Part shown: positions 26,408-35,602 of the stretch, piece after piece | Layout: each line of letters opens with the position of its first letter | Position numbering within the stretch: position 1 is the stretch's first letter | The notes under the pieces: generated by a model | What the model was told of the DNA's origin: nothing | Databases searched by the model: none | The model's input: only the letters and a program-made list of their open reading frames with translations | Program-made: the position numbers and the translations under genes | Assembly: GCA_944354535.1 (NCBI GenBank) | Contig: CALVPY010000014.1 | Coordinates: 1-59,633 of the forward strand | Length of the DNA: 59,633 nt | Direction: 5' to 3' | Source of the DNA: an uncultured Clostridia bacterium | GTDB lineage: Bacteria; Bacillota; Clostridia; Christensenellales; Borkfalkiaceae

Positions 26408-26872
26408 TTATTTCTCCTTGCGATCTAAAAGATCGGAATATTTTTCGATGACGGTCCCCGCTTCGCGGAAGAGCTGCATGGAGAACTCGTCGGGATAGCC
26501 TTCGTCGTAGACGACGCGTTTGATCCCCGCATTGATGATCATCTTCGCGCAGATGACGCAGGGCTGATGGGTACAGTAGAGGGTCGCCCCCGTGATATTG
26601 ATGCCGTATTTCGCCGCCTGGATGATGGCGTTTTGTTCGGCATGGACGCCGTAGCACAGCTCCGCGCGCGTGCCGCTTGCGATGTTGAGCTTTTCGCGCA
26701 GGCACTCGCCCTTCTCAACGCAGGAGGGGATGCCCGAAGGCGCGCCGTTGTAGCCAGTCGTCATGACGCGTTTATCGCGCACGATGACCGCCCCCACCTT
26801 GCGGCGGAAACAGCTCGCCCAGCCGCCGACGTGGCGCGTCAGTTCCATGAAGCGTTCATCCCATTTATCCAT
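26408..26872 (-). CDS. dCMP deaminase (ComEB-like)
   Basis: 154 residues from the ATG at 26872 (AAAAGGGGG site); the frame is open further upstream but without a site. Zinc-dependent deaminase motifs: 'GVHAEQNAI' (His ligand and catalytic Glu) and 'HQPCVICAKMI' (two Cys ligands), plus the N-terminal 'YNGAPSGIPSC' found in dCMP deaminases. It makes dUMP from dCMP for thymidylate synthesis. First gene of a two-gene operon with the cyclophilin. Confidence 0.93.
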   Translation of the reverse strand: MDKWDERFMELTRHVGGWASCFRRKVGAVIVRDKRVMTTGYNGAPSGIPSCVEKGECLREKLNIASGTRAELCYGVHAEQNAIIQAAKYGINITGATLYCTHQPCVICAKMIINAGIKRVVYDEGYPDEFSMQLFREAGTVIEKYSDLLDRKEK

Positions 26873-26893
26873 AGAAGACCCCCTTTTGTTTTC

Positions 26894-26922
26894 AGTATAA
26901 CAATTTTTTCTGCAAAAGTCAA
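26894..26922 (-). promoter_or_regulatory. Sigma-A promoter of the dCMP deaminase-cyclophilin operon
   Basis: Minus strand: -35 TTGACT (26917-26922), 17-nt spacer, -10 TATACT (26894-26899), about 20 nt before the start codon. Confidence 0.78.
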
Positions 26923-26996
26923 CTCGGCTTATGCCCGCTCGAGGCGCCCATATCAAAAAACAGGAAATTTGCGCCAAAAAAATGACACTTTTCCGT

Positions 26997-27024
26997 TTGA
27001 GCGCACATTTTAAGCGTTTATAAT
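26997..27024 (+). promoter_or_regulatory. Sigma-A promoter of groESL
   Basis: -35 TTGAGC (26997-27002), 16-nt spacer, perfect -10 TATAAT (27019-27024). The leader of about 60 nt carries a small hairpin (27042-27055) but no CIRCE inverted repeat, so HrcA control is not evident. Confidence 0.7.
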
Positions 27025-27092
27025 AGAGGGGAAAAGGCAGAAGCCGATAACGGCTCCATGATCGCGGCCGTTCAAGTTTTTAGGAGGTAGAT

Positions 27093-27380
27093 ATGAATAT
27101 CAAACCATTGTTCGACAAGGTCGTCGTCGAAGCGGCGAACGTCGAAGAGAAGACGAAGAGCGGGTTCATCCTCCCCGCCTCTGCTCAGGAAAAGCCCCAG
27201 ACGTGCGTCGTCGTTGCAGTCGGCCCCGGCGGGGTCATCGACGGCAAGGAAGTCACCATGCAGGTGAAGGTGGGCGACAAGGTGCTCTGCTCCAAGTATG
27301 CAGGCACGGACTTTAAGGTGGACGGCAAGGAGTTCACCATCATCAAACAGAGCGATATCCTCGCCGTGGTCGAGGACTGA
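27093..27380 (+). CDS. groES: Co-chaperonin GroES
   Basis: 95 residues, full length. It has the expected start 'MNIKPLFDKVVVEAA', the mobile loop region 'EEKTKSGFILPASAQEKPQ' and the C-terminal 'GTDFKVDGKEFTIIKQSDIL'. It caps the GroEL folding chamber. TAGGAGG precedes the ATG by 6 nt. groEL follows after 62 nt, in the usual order. Confidence 0.97.
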   Translation: MNIKPLFDKVVVEAANVEEKTKSGFILPASAQEKPQTCVVVAVGPGGVIDGKEVTMQVKVGDKVLCSKYAGTDFKVDGKEFTIIKQSDILAVVED

Positions 27381-27424
27381 GCAAGCGGCTGCGATCCAAC
27401 GGCAGCGGCACCCGAAAATAATAA

Positions 27425-29071
<1,647 letters not shown>

Positions 29072-29112
29072 GCCGAGTAAATATTGATTCTCTGATATAA
29101 AATATGGGATCA

Positions 29113-29144
29113 GGGGCTTGCCGAAACGGCAAGCCCCCTTTTTT
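29113..29144 (+). terminator. Terminator of groESL
   Basis: 11-bp GC-rich stem (29113-29123 with 29127-29137), AAA loop, then CTTTTTT. It lies 42 nt after the groEL stop. Confidence 0.92.
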
Positions 29145-29410
29145 AGAGCGCCGCCCGCGGCAAAGCCGCGGGCGGCGCTCTATTTTCTCTTCCCGCAAAT
29201 CTTTTGCTATCGCAAAATCTTTGCGGGAGATATGAAGAGCTGTAAGGATAGACGGCAGCGGGATCAACAACCCCTCCGACTTGCCTTCGGCAAGTCACCT
29301 CCCCTTACACAGGGGAGGCTAAAATGAGGTACGGCTCATCGACGCGGAGGAGATGCAAGCAAGATAAGAAGCGCGCAGATTTGCGCTCTTTCTCGACAAC
29401 AAAGCTCATC
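29145..29410. repeat. Cluster of intergenic hairpins between groEL and the ABC permease
   Basis: No gene is supported here. The stretch holds a perfect 17-bp GC hairpin (29145-29161 with 29165-29181), an A/T-richer inverted repeat around 29192-29230, a hairpin at 29278-29296 with TTC loop, and one at 29298-29318. Such arrays look like interspersed extragenic palindromes rather than a single terminator. A related CCTCCC-type hairpin occurs near 53713-53733. Confidence 0.55.
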
Positions 29411-29536
29411 GTTTGGGCAAGAGTCGCGGCTGAGACGAGGAGCCTGCGTAAGCGACGAAGGGAGCTTACTGAGACGTAAGTGACCGAGGAGTGCGCAAAG
29501 GCGACAAAGTATTCAGCCGATGAATATTGCCCAAAC
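29411..29536. repeat. 126-nt element with 10-bp terminal inverted repeats
   Basis: The ends GTTTGGGCAA (29411-29420) and TTGCCCAAAC (29527-29536) are perfect inverted repeats. The element abuts exactly the stop codon of the ABC permease gene (TGA at 29537-29539). Inside are several short GTAAG/CTTAC inverted pairs. It could be a small MITE-like element or an interspersed structured repeat; no target-site duplication is obvious. Confidence 0.45.
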
Positions 29537-30691
29537 TCATTTGCCGAACATGATGCGCTCGCTGCCCAGCATCTTTGCCACCAACAGGATGAAGAGCGCC
29601 GTGAAGACGAGGTTGATGCCGATCGAGACGAGCCCGACAAGAAGCGCGGATCCCCCTTCCAGCACCGTCTGGATGGCGACCACCGTGCCGAGCACGGGGA
29701 TGACGGCGACCCAATCGCCGATGCCCGAGAGGAACGCCGAGACAAGCGAGAGCACCATGACGACGATCATGATGACGCCCGTATAGGAAGACGCCTCCTT
29801 CACCGACTTTGCGTACGTCGAGATGGCGGTCATTGCCGAGACGATGAGCGGCACGATCGAGACGATGAGCGCAAGGAGCAGGATATAATCGCCAAAGGTG
29901 TACACAAACATGCCGCCAAGCTCGAGCCCCATGAGTTTTGGCATACTGAGGGCGATGCCCAAAAAGCTCGAGAGCGCGCCGAGCGCCGCGATGCAGGAAA
30001 GCGGCAGTACTTTGCCGAGGGCGATGTCCGTGCGCTTGACGGACGTGACGAGGATGGTCGCGAGCGTCCCCCGCTCCTTCTCCCCCGCCACCGATTCGAG
30101 CGTGATGCTCATGCAGCTCGAGAAGATGAGGGTGACGACGAGGAAGGGAAGGAGCCCCCCTAAGATGGTCATCACGACTTCGGAGGTCGACGAGAAGTCG
30201 TACTGCTCGCCGCCGAGGTTGACGTCGAAGGCGTTGGAGATCTCCCCCTCATACGCGGAAAGCAACGACGTCGCCGCCGTGTAGAACGCAGAGCTCGCGT
30301 CGTCCGCCGAGCGGTAGAAGATCTCGATCTCGGGCGCCTTCTCCCCGCTCATGGGGTCGTATTCGGAGACGGCGTTATCGAAATCTTCGGAAAAGGTGAC
30401 AAGCGCCGTAATGCTTCCAGCCTTGACCTGCGCCTTGGCGCTCTCTTGATCCTCGGTGCGGGTGAGCGTGAGGCTTTCCCCGAAGGAGGCTTCGAAGAGC
30501 GCCTCGACTTTCGGCGAAGAGCCGCAGACGAGGACGTCGTAAGAATAGTTCTTCTCGCCGTCCCAGATGGCGCTGCCGAGGAGCGAATAGATGAAATAGA
30601 TGAGGACGCCCGGGAGAACGAGCGTGGCGATGAGTTTGGGATCGCGGAAGAACCGCTGAAATTCCTTTTGGATGAGCGCTCTGAGTTTCAT
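29537..30691 (-). CDS. ABC-2 type transporter permease, NatB-like
   Basis: 384 residues: one N-terminal membrane segment ('KLIATLVLPGVLIYFIYSLL'), an extracytoplasmic domain of about 130 residues, and five more membrane segments near the C-terminus, with 'GEKERGTLATILVTSVKR', a common motif of NatB/CcmB-type exporters. It pairs with the ATPase encoded just upstream (ATGA overlap at 30688-30691). Together they form an efflux pump; NatAB exports Na+, but other relatives export peptides or antibiotics. The context after sdpR-sdpI suggests defence against a toxic peptide or membrane stress. The 126-nt repeat begins right at its stop codon. Confidence 0.85.
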   Translation of the reverse strand: MKLRALIQKEFQRFFRDPKLIATLVLPGVLIYFIYSLLGSAIWDGEKNYSYDVLVCGSSPKVEALFEASFGESLTLTRTEDQESAKAQVKAGSITALVTFSEDFDNAVSEYDPMSGEKAPEIEIFYRSADDASSAFYTAATSLLSAYEGEISNAFDVNLGGEQYDFSSTSEVVMTILGGLLPFLVVTLIFSSCMSITLESVAGEKERGTLATILVTSVKRTDIALGKVLPLSCIAALGALSSFLGIALSMPKLMGLELGGMFVYTFGDYILLLALIVSIVPLIVSAMTAISTYAKSVKEASSYTGVIMIVVMVLSLVSAFLSGIGDWVAVIPVLGTVVAIQTVLEGGSALLVGLVSIGINLVFTALFILLVAKMLGSERIMFGK

Positions 30692-31470
30692 ACGATCTCC
30701 CCCTTGATGCTGCGGTAAATTTCAAAGAACTTATCTTCGAGGCTGCATCCGCCGCAAAGTTCTTCAAGCGTTCCTTCGGCAGCCATCCTGCCGTCGATGA
30801 TGACGCCCACCCTGTCGCACAGTTTTTCGACGAGGGAGAAGATGTGCGTGGAAAGAAGGATGCTCTTGCCCATGTTTTTGAGCTCGATCAAAAAGTCGGT
30901 GACGACCTTTGCCGTGAGCACGTCGAGGCCGTTCGTCGGCTCGTCGAAAATGACGACTTCGGGATCGTGTACGATAGAGACGACGAGCGAGACCTTTTGC
31001 AGCATGCCCGTCGAAAGATCGCTCACCTTGACTTCGGCGAAGCGGTCGATGCCGAAGCGGGAAAAGAGCTCCTGTTTGCGGGCGGCGAGCGCTTCTTTTC
31101 CCACGCCGTGCATGGCGCCGAAAAAGTCAAAGAGATAGCTCGGGGTAAAGAAGCCCTCGAGCTTTAATTCGCTGGTCATGAAGCCGATCTTATCGCGCAC
31201 CTTCTCCCCTTCGCGAAGGACGGAGCAGCCGCCCACGAAGGCGTCGCCTTCATCGGGGCGGATGAGCGTGGAGAGGATGCGGAGCGTCGTCGTCTTGCCC
31301 GCGCCGTTGGGACCAAGAAGCCCGTAGATCTCGCCGCGGTAGGCGGAGAAGGAGAGCCCGTCGACGGCGACTTTGCGCTTTTCGGCGGTCTTTTCGAGCT
31401 TCTGCTGTTTCTGCGAGAGCGTGAAGGTCTTTCTGAGCCCTTCCGCCCGCACGATGGCATTTTCTTCCAT
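30688..31470 (-). CDS. ABC transporter ATPase, NatA-like
   Basis: 260 residues. Walker A 'GLLGPNGAGKTTTLRIL', signature 'VSDLSTGMLQKVSL' (LSTGM instead of LSGGQ), Walker B 'VVIFDEPTNGLD' and the switch His in 'LLSTHIFSLVEKL' are all visible. An N-terminal insertion of about 20 charged residues (about 15-35) precedes the Walker A, as in NatA. It energises the neighbouring ABC-2 permease. The gene starts 9 nt after the sdpI stop, so it belongs to the sdpR-sdpI transcript. Confidence 0.92.
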   Translation of the reverse strand: MEENAIVRAEGLRKTFTLSQKQQKLEKTAEKRKVAVDGLSFSAYRGEIYGLLGPNGAGKTTTLRILSTLIRPDEGDAFVGGCSVLREGEKVRDKIGFMTSELKLEGFFTPSYLFDFFGAMHGVGKEALAARKQELFSRFGIDRFAEVKVSDLSTGMLQKVSLVVSIVHDPEVVIFDEPTNGLDVLTAKVVTDFLIELKNMGKSILLSTHIFSLVEKLCDRVGVIIDGRMAAEGTLEELCGGCSLEDKFFEIYRSIKGEIV

Positions 31471-31479
31471 ATTGACTCC

Positions 31480-32166
31480 TTACTTAGTTTCTTGTGTATT
31501 GTCCGCATCTTCGGGCATGCGCTTTGCGATACGATACGCATGGATGAGCGAGATGACGGTGACGATGAGGATGAGCGCGACCGTCACGATGAGCGCGACA
31601 AAGTCGAGCCCGAGGACGGAAAAGAGGATGGAGGCGGCGGCGCTCAGCGCCCCTGCCGCGAACAGGAGCACGCCCGAAAAGCGGTTGGCTTTCTCCCAGA
31701 CATAGTCGCTTGCAAGCGTCTCCTTCGTGCGGAGACCAAACCACTTGTTGCGCCCCGCAACGGGCATATAGTTGCCCAGCACCATGATGAGGATGGCAAG
31801 GGGAAGCAGGATGGCGGCGGCAAAGGGAAAGTTCAGCTTTTCGCCGAGCTGCGTTCCCTGCGCCCCGAGCGCGAAGAGCACCCAGCCGAGGACGGTCAAG
31901 ACTGCTCCCACCACGACGAGGCAGATGTTGAGGATGCGGGCGTTTTTATTCTCCTTCAAAGCGGCGGCAAACAACCCGCCCGAAACGAGCGCTGCGGCGG
32001 CGGGAAGCGAGATATACACCCACGGGGAGCCCATGCGGTCGCACACGCCCTCGTAGTTGAAGTGGACGGCGACCTCCTCGGGAAGAAAGAGGATGCCGAC
32101 CGTAAACGCCAAAAGGCTCAAAAGCGAAAGTACGGTATAGAGGATGGCGGTCTTGAAATGCTGCAT
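31480..32166 (-). CDS. sdpI: SdpI-family membrane protein
   Basis: 228 residues from the ATG at 32166 (AAGGAGG site). About six membrane segments: an N-terminal DUF1648-type part ('FLPEEVAVHFNYEGVCDRMGS') and a C-terminal SdpI part with the signature 'NKWFGLRTKETLASDYVWEK'. In Bacillus subtilis SdpI gives immunity to the SdpC cannibalism toxin and sequesters the SdpR repressor. The same regulator-SdpI pair is present here, but no sdpABC toxin genes are in the window, so it may protect against toxins made by others. Confidence 0.88.
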   Translation of the reverse strand: MQHFKTAILYTVLSLLSLLAFTVGILFLPEEVAVHFNYEGVCDRMGSPWVYISLPAAAALVSGGLFAAALKENKNARILNICLVVVGAVLTVLGWVLFALGAQGTQLGEKLNFPFAAAILLPLAILIMVLGNYMPVAGRNKWFGLRTKETLASDYVWEKANRFSGVLLFAAGALSAAASILFSVLGLDFVALIVTVALILIVTVISLIHAYRIAKRMPEDADNTQETK

Positions 32167-32265
32167 CAAGTTCCTCCTTGTTCTTTTTCGTTTTTGTTCC
32201 GCGCGAAGCGGGACGGGCGGGGCGGAGCGCAAATTCGAAAGCCCGCTAAGTCGCGAAGTGCGCGG

Positions 32266-32523
32266 TCAGTCTAAGAGCCCTGCAAGCGCGCGCATCATCT
32301 CCTTCACGACCGTCGTGTTGAGATGATAGACGATGGTCTGGGCGCGGCGCTCGCCCGTGATGAGCCCGCTCTCTTTGAGGACGGAGATGTGATGCGAAAC
32401 GGTCGCAGGCGAGAGCGAGAACTGGTCGCAGATCTCTCCCGCCGTATGCGGACGAAACTTCAAAAGTTTTAATATCTCTCGCCGCGTGCTGTCCGATAAC
32501 GCCTCCCATACGTTCTTCTTCAT
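32266..32523 (-). CDS. sdpR: SdpR-family ArsR-type autorepressor
   Basis: 85 residues, a single winged-helix domain: 'EALSDSTRREILKLLKF', recognition helix in 'LSPATVSHHISVLKESGL' and wing 'GERRAQTIVYHLNT'. No metal-binding CxC motif, which fits SdpR rather than ArsR/SmtB. It should repress its own operon (sdpR-sdpI-ABC). The start codon is preceded by G10-TAG, i.e. the G tract stands in the position of the Shine-Dalgarno. Two copies of an 18-bp motif flank the promoter and are good operator candidates. Confidence 0.9.
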   Translation of the reverse strand: MKKNVWEALSDSTRREILKLLKFRPHTAGEICDQFSLSPATVSHHISVLKESGLITGERRAQTIVYHLNTTVVKEMMRALAGLLD

Positions 32524-32526
32524 CTA

Positions 32527-32536
32527 CCCCCCCCCC
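32527..32536 (-). promoter_or_regulatory. G10 tract at the ribosome binding site of sdpR
   Basis: Ten G on the minus strand end 3 nt before the ATG (32521-32523). No other Shine-Dalgarno is present. Poly-G can pair with the CCUCC anti-SD by G-C and G-U pairs, so the tract may both serve as the site and vary in length. Confidence 0.55.
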
Positions 32537-32543
32537 GTGCTTC

Positions 32544-32628
32544 TTTCGATTTTCTTCGAAATAATGATAGCACATGATTTGATGTTTGTCAATGATTTGG
32601 CGGCATTTTATTTCGACAATTTTCGAAA
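32544..32628 (-). promoter_or_regulatory. Promoter of the sdpR-sdpI-ABC operon with two operator-like repeats
   Basis: Minus strand: -35 TTGACA (32587-32592), 17-nt spacer, -10 TATCAT (32564-32569). Two 18-nt copies of TTTCGA-N5-TTCGAAA (forward strand) lie at 32544-32561, just after the -10, and at 32611-32628, upstream of the -35. They are 67 nt apart and fit binding by the SdpR dimer encoded first in the operon. Confidence 0.7.
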
Positions 32629-32663
32629 CAATATCCCCTCCCCCACCGCGGCCGCTGCGAAGC

Positions 32664-32690
32664 AAAAAAAGCGCGGCACAAGGCCGCGCC
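32664..32690 (-). terminator. Terminator of the GH110-SGNH-Gfo/Idh-GH20 operon
   Basis: 7-bp GC stem (32671-32677 with 32683-32689) with a run of seven T on the minus strand (32664-32670), 13 nt after the GH20 stop. Confidence 0.88.
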
Positions 32691-32702
32691 GAATTCAAAC
32701 CG

Positions 32703-34304
32703 TCACATCCGGGGCTTGATCATGGCGGTATGCAGCCAATCGTTGAAGAGGATGGGCCGCCCCTCGAGCTTTCCGTAAAACGCCTCGAATGGAAGGATCT
32801 CCTCTTCGAGTTCAGGGATCGCCCCGCGCTTCCCCGCAAGGTATTCCGAAAGCACTCTGCGGCAATGCGCCACGCGCTGCATGAGCCCGCCGAGGCGGAT
32901 GTCGTGCTTTTCAAACCCGTTGGGCTTGCATTCCCGCTCCCATTGCACCGAAAACAGCCGATAAAATTTCTTCAGCCGCTTTTCAAGCTCCCCGAAGCGG
33001 GCGGCGGTCTCTTCCAGCGCCGCACGGTCCCCCTCCCGATACGCCCTGCGCACCCTGACGCCGAGATCGTACTTGATCGCAAGCACGTCGCAGAGCGCGA
33101 TGAGCGTTCGGAAGATATAGCCGAAGCGTGCGCTCTTTGCTCCCGCCCGCAGCCGCTGTGCAATAGCCAAAAAGCGATCCCCGCTGCCGTCCGCCGTCCT
33201 GTCGAAAATGCCGAGGAAGGGATCGGAATACAGCATATACTTAGAGGGGTCAACGGGATACCGCGTGTCAAGATCGACTTCGTCGAGCGCGAAGAAATCT
33301 TCCCAAGATATGCCCGCATAGCGGGAAAACTTCTCGGCGATGTCCTCTTCATCAAAGTTTCCGCGCGCAAATTCTGCCGCATAGAAGAGCGCGGGAAGCG
33401 TCGCGAACAGGGAGCACTCCGCGCCATCGTCCTTCCAGCAGGTGAGAAGGACGTCTTCAACGCCGTGTTCCAAACACGAGGCAATGGCCGCCTCGCTCGC
33501 ACGGATGGCAAAGCGGTTATGCGGCGCAAACCCGTACCAGCCCGAATCTCCGCCCGCAAAGACGAGCGGAGATGAGAACTGCTTATGCGATGCGATCATG
33601 CCGTCGTAGTGCGCCTTCTCCGTACTGTAATAGTCCCAATAGACGAGCGTGATATTCTTGGGAACGAGCTTTTTGACCCCTTCGGGAATATCTGCCGCAC
33701 GGTAATACTCCCCGTGATTGGCAAGGCGGAAGAACATATCCGACCACATCATGGGAGAAAATCCGTACTTTTCCGCGATCTCAACAACGCGCGTCAGATG
33801 CTTCAGAAGAACGGAAAAGCGATCCTCATAGCCGTGCTTTGTAAGATACTTCCCGAGCCCCACCATGTGCGCTTCGTCCATGCCGATATGGATGCGGCGG
33901 GAGGTAAAGCACTCGGCGCAGGCGGCAAACATCCTGTCGATGAGCTCGTAGGTGCGCTCCTCGCCGATGAGGAGGATATCCTCGCAGTCGATGCACGCGT
34001 TCGAATATTCGTACCAGCGGGCGATGCCGCCGAGATGGGCGAGCGTCTGGATGCAAGGAACGAGTTCCAGCCCGTTTTCCGCCGCCGCCCTAACAAGCTC
34101 TTTGAGCTCCGCCTTCGTGTAGCGCCCGCGGAGATACCCGAAGTACGGCTCCCCTTCCACCTCGTATACGTCCTCGGTATAGAGCTGCACATAGGTATAG
34201 CCCATGCCGGCAAGCAGCGCAAAATAGCGCTTCAAGGCATCGACAGTGTACACCGCATCGCGCGAACAGTCGATCATCACGCCGAGCGAACGGATGCCGC
34301 TCAC
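32703..34304 (-). CDS. GH20 beta-N-acetylhexosaminidase
   Basis: 533 residues, no signal peptide, so cytoplasmic. The catalytic Asp-Glu pair of GH20 is in 'RRIHIGMDEAH' (about D143-E144), followed by the substrate-site Trp motifs 'MMWSDMF' and 'VYWDYYSTEK'. The TIM barrel is followed by a helical C-terminal domain of about 170 residues, as in the compact exo-acting GH20 enzymes of Streptococcus (GH20C type). It removes terminal GlcNAc or GalNAc from glycans. Its start overlaps the stop of the Gfo/Idh gene (ATGA), placing it last in a four-gene glycan operon. Confidence 0.88.
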   Translation of the reverse strand: MSGIRSLGVMIDCSRDAVYTVDALKRYFALLAGMGYTYVQLYTEDVYEVEGEPYFGYLRGRYTKAELKELVRAAAENGLELVPCIQTLAHLGGIARWYEYSNACIDCEDILLIGEERTYELIDRMFAACAECFTSRRIHIGMDEAHMVGLGKYLTKHGYEDRFSVLLKHLTRVVEIAEKYGFSPMMWSDMFFRLANHGEYYRAADIPEGVKKLVPKNITLVYWDYYSTEKAHYDGMIASHKQFSSPLVFAGGDSGWYGFAPHNRFAIRASEAAIASCLEHGVEDVLLTCWKDDGAECSLFATLPALFYAAEFARGNFDEEDIAEKFSRYAGISWEDFFALDEVDLDTRYPVDPSKYMLYSDPFLGIFDRTADGSGDRFLAIAQRLRAGAKSARFGYIFRTLIALCDVLAIKYDLGVRVRRAYREGDRAALEETAARFGELEKRLKKFYRLFSVQWERECKPNGFEKHDIRLGGLMQRVAHCRRVLSEYLAGKRGAIPELEEEILPFEAFYGKLEGRPILFNDWLHTAMIKPRM

Positions 34305-35590
34305 GATCTTTTCTCCTTCCGATCGTCTTCGTGGAGAGCGACTACTCTGCCGCTTTTTCTCGACTGCTCTGCGGCAAGCGCGATAAGGTGGCTCTCCACC
34401 GACCGCTCGAGCGCGGTATCCGCCTGCGCGCTCCCCGTCAGCACCTCGTAGAATGCGCGGATGAGCCCGTAGTCGCCGCCGCCGTGGCCGAAGGAGGACG
34501 CTTCCTCAATGAGCTCCGAGATCTTATATTCCTGCGCCTGCCTTCCGAAGGGCAGCACGCTCACGGTATCGGCATCTTCGTCCAGCCTGATCTCGCCCGT
34601 CGTTCCGTGGAAGGTGTACTTTCTTCCGCCGTTCGCGGTGAAAGCGGTCATGACAAGGGTCGCCTGCACGCCGTTTTGGAACACGATGTCCACAGACTGA
34701 TGATCGACGACGTCGTTGTCACACGCAAACACGCATCTGCCGTACGGGCCGCACTCATAGGCACGGCGCAGCTTCTCCTCCGTGAGGGGCGCCGCCGCGA
34801 TGACGTTGTACGGCCAGGCATCCGCAGGGCAGCCCCTTTCCTTCCACCGCTTCAGATAGATCTGCTCGGCGCTGTAGGGGCAGCTTTCCGGATACGGGCA
34901 GTCCTTGCAGCGCGACGCAGCGCCCTCGGGCTTATTTTCGGGCGTAAAGAAGGTGAGCCCGCCCGCGGAATACACCGTCTCTGCGGCGGAATCTGCATAA
35001 TATTGCAGAAGATCGAGGTCGTGGCAGCACTTCTGCATGATCATGGGAGAAGTCTCCCCCTCGTTGCGCCAATTTCCCCGCACAAAGCTGTGCGCCTGAT
35101 GCCAATAGGCGACCTGCTCCAGAGCGTCGATCATGACGAGCCGCCCGATGGCCCCGCTTTGCAGCAGTTCTTTGACTTTGCGGAACGCGGGCGCATACCG
35201 AAGGACGTGGCAGACGACGACGTTATGCGGATGTTCCCTGTACGCCGCCAGAAGCTCGTCCAATTCCTCCTTCAAGGGAGAAATGGGTTTTTCCAATAAA
35301 ATTTCATATCCGAGTTCCAACGCCCGCCTGCACATACGGACGTGGTCGCGGTCCTGCGTGGCGATCACGAGGACGTCGCTCCGCTTTTCGGCAAAGAACG
35401 CCTCTTCGCTGTCAAAGAGCAGGCCGTCCTCCACCCCGAAGATCGCACCGTAGCGCGTCAGATGTTCGCGATCGGTATCGCACAGAGAGAGGATGCGGAA
35501 ATGTTCCTTCTCCTTATACATGAGCTGCCCGTAGGCGTCGCAGCCGCGCGAGCCGCAGCCGATGATGGAGACCGTAAATTGTTTTTTCAT
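34301..35590 (-). CDS. Gfo/Idh/MocA oxidoreductase (possibly GH109-like)
   Basis: 429 residues. Rossmann NAD site 'VSIIGCGSRGCDAYGQL', catalytic-loop motif 'EILLEKPISPLKEELDEL' (EKP), and the C-terminal beta-sheet domain with 'GNWRNEGETSPMIMQKCCHD' and 'GTTGEIRLDEDADTV'. A Cys-rich insertion 'CKDCPYPESCPY' could bind a metal. Members of this superfamily include GH109 alpha-N-acetylgalactosaminidases, which cleave blood-group A sugars by an NAD-dependent route. Its position between GH20 and GH110-like genes makes that attractive, but the sequence alone does not prove it; an ordinary sugar dehydrogenase is the alternative. Confidence 0.8.
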   Translation of the reverse strand: MKKQFTVSIIGCGSRGCDAYGQLMYKEKEHFRILSLCDTDREHLTRYGAIFGVEDGLLFDSEEAFFAEKRSDVLVIATQDRDHVRMCRRALELGYEILLEKPISPLKEELDELLAAYREHPHNVVVCHVLRYAPAFRKVKELLQSGAIGRLVMIDALEQVAYWHQAHSFVRGNWRNEGETSPMIMQKCCHDLDLLQYYADSAAETVYSAGGLTFFTPENKPEGAASRCKDCPYPESCPYSAEQIYLKRWKERGCPADAWPYNVIAAAPLTEEKLRRAYECGPYGRCVFACDNDVVDHQSVDIVFQNGVQATLVMTAFTANGGRKYTFHGTTGEIRLDEDADTVSVLPFGRQAQEYKISELIEEASSFGHGGGDYGLIRAFYEVLTGSAQADTALERSVESHLIALAAEQSRKSGRVVALHEDDRKEKRS

Positions 35591-35602
35591 AGCTACCTCT
35601 TT

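Noticed and set aside
29305-29745. 146-codon minus-strand frame over the repeat element
   Set aside because: It runs out of frame through the 3' end of the ABC permease gene and then through the hairpin repeats; no ribosome binding site.
32246-32698. Translational phase switch through the G10 tract by an upstream frame
   Set aside because: An ATG upstream reads through the tract, but with 9 or 11 G it meets a stop at once and with 10 G it is out of frame with sdpR, so no fusion product arises.
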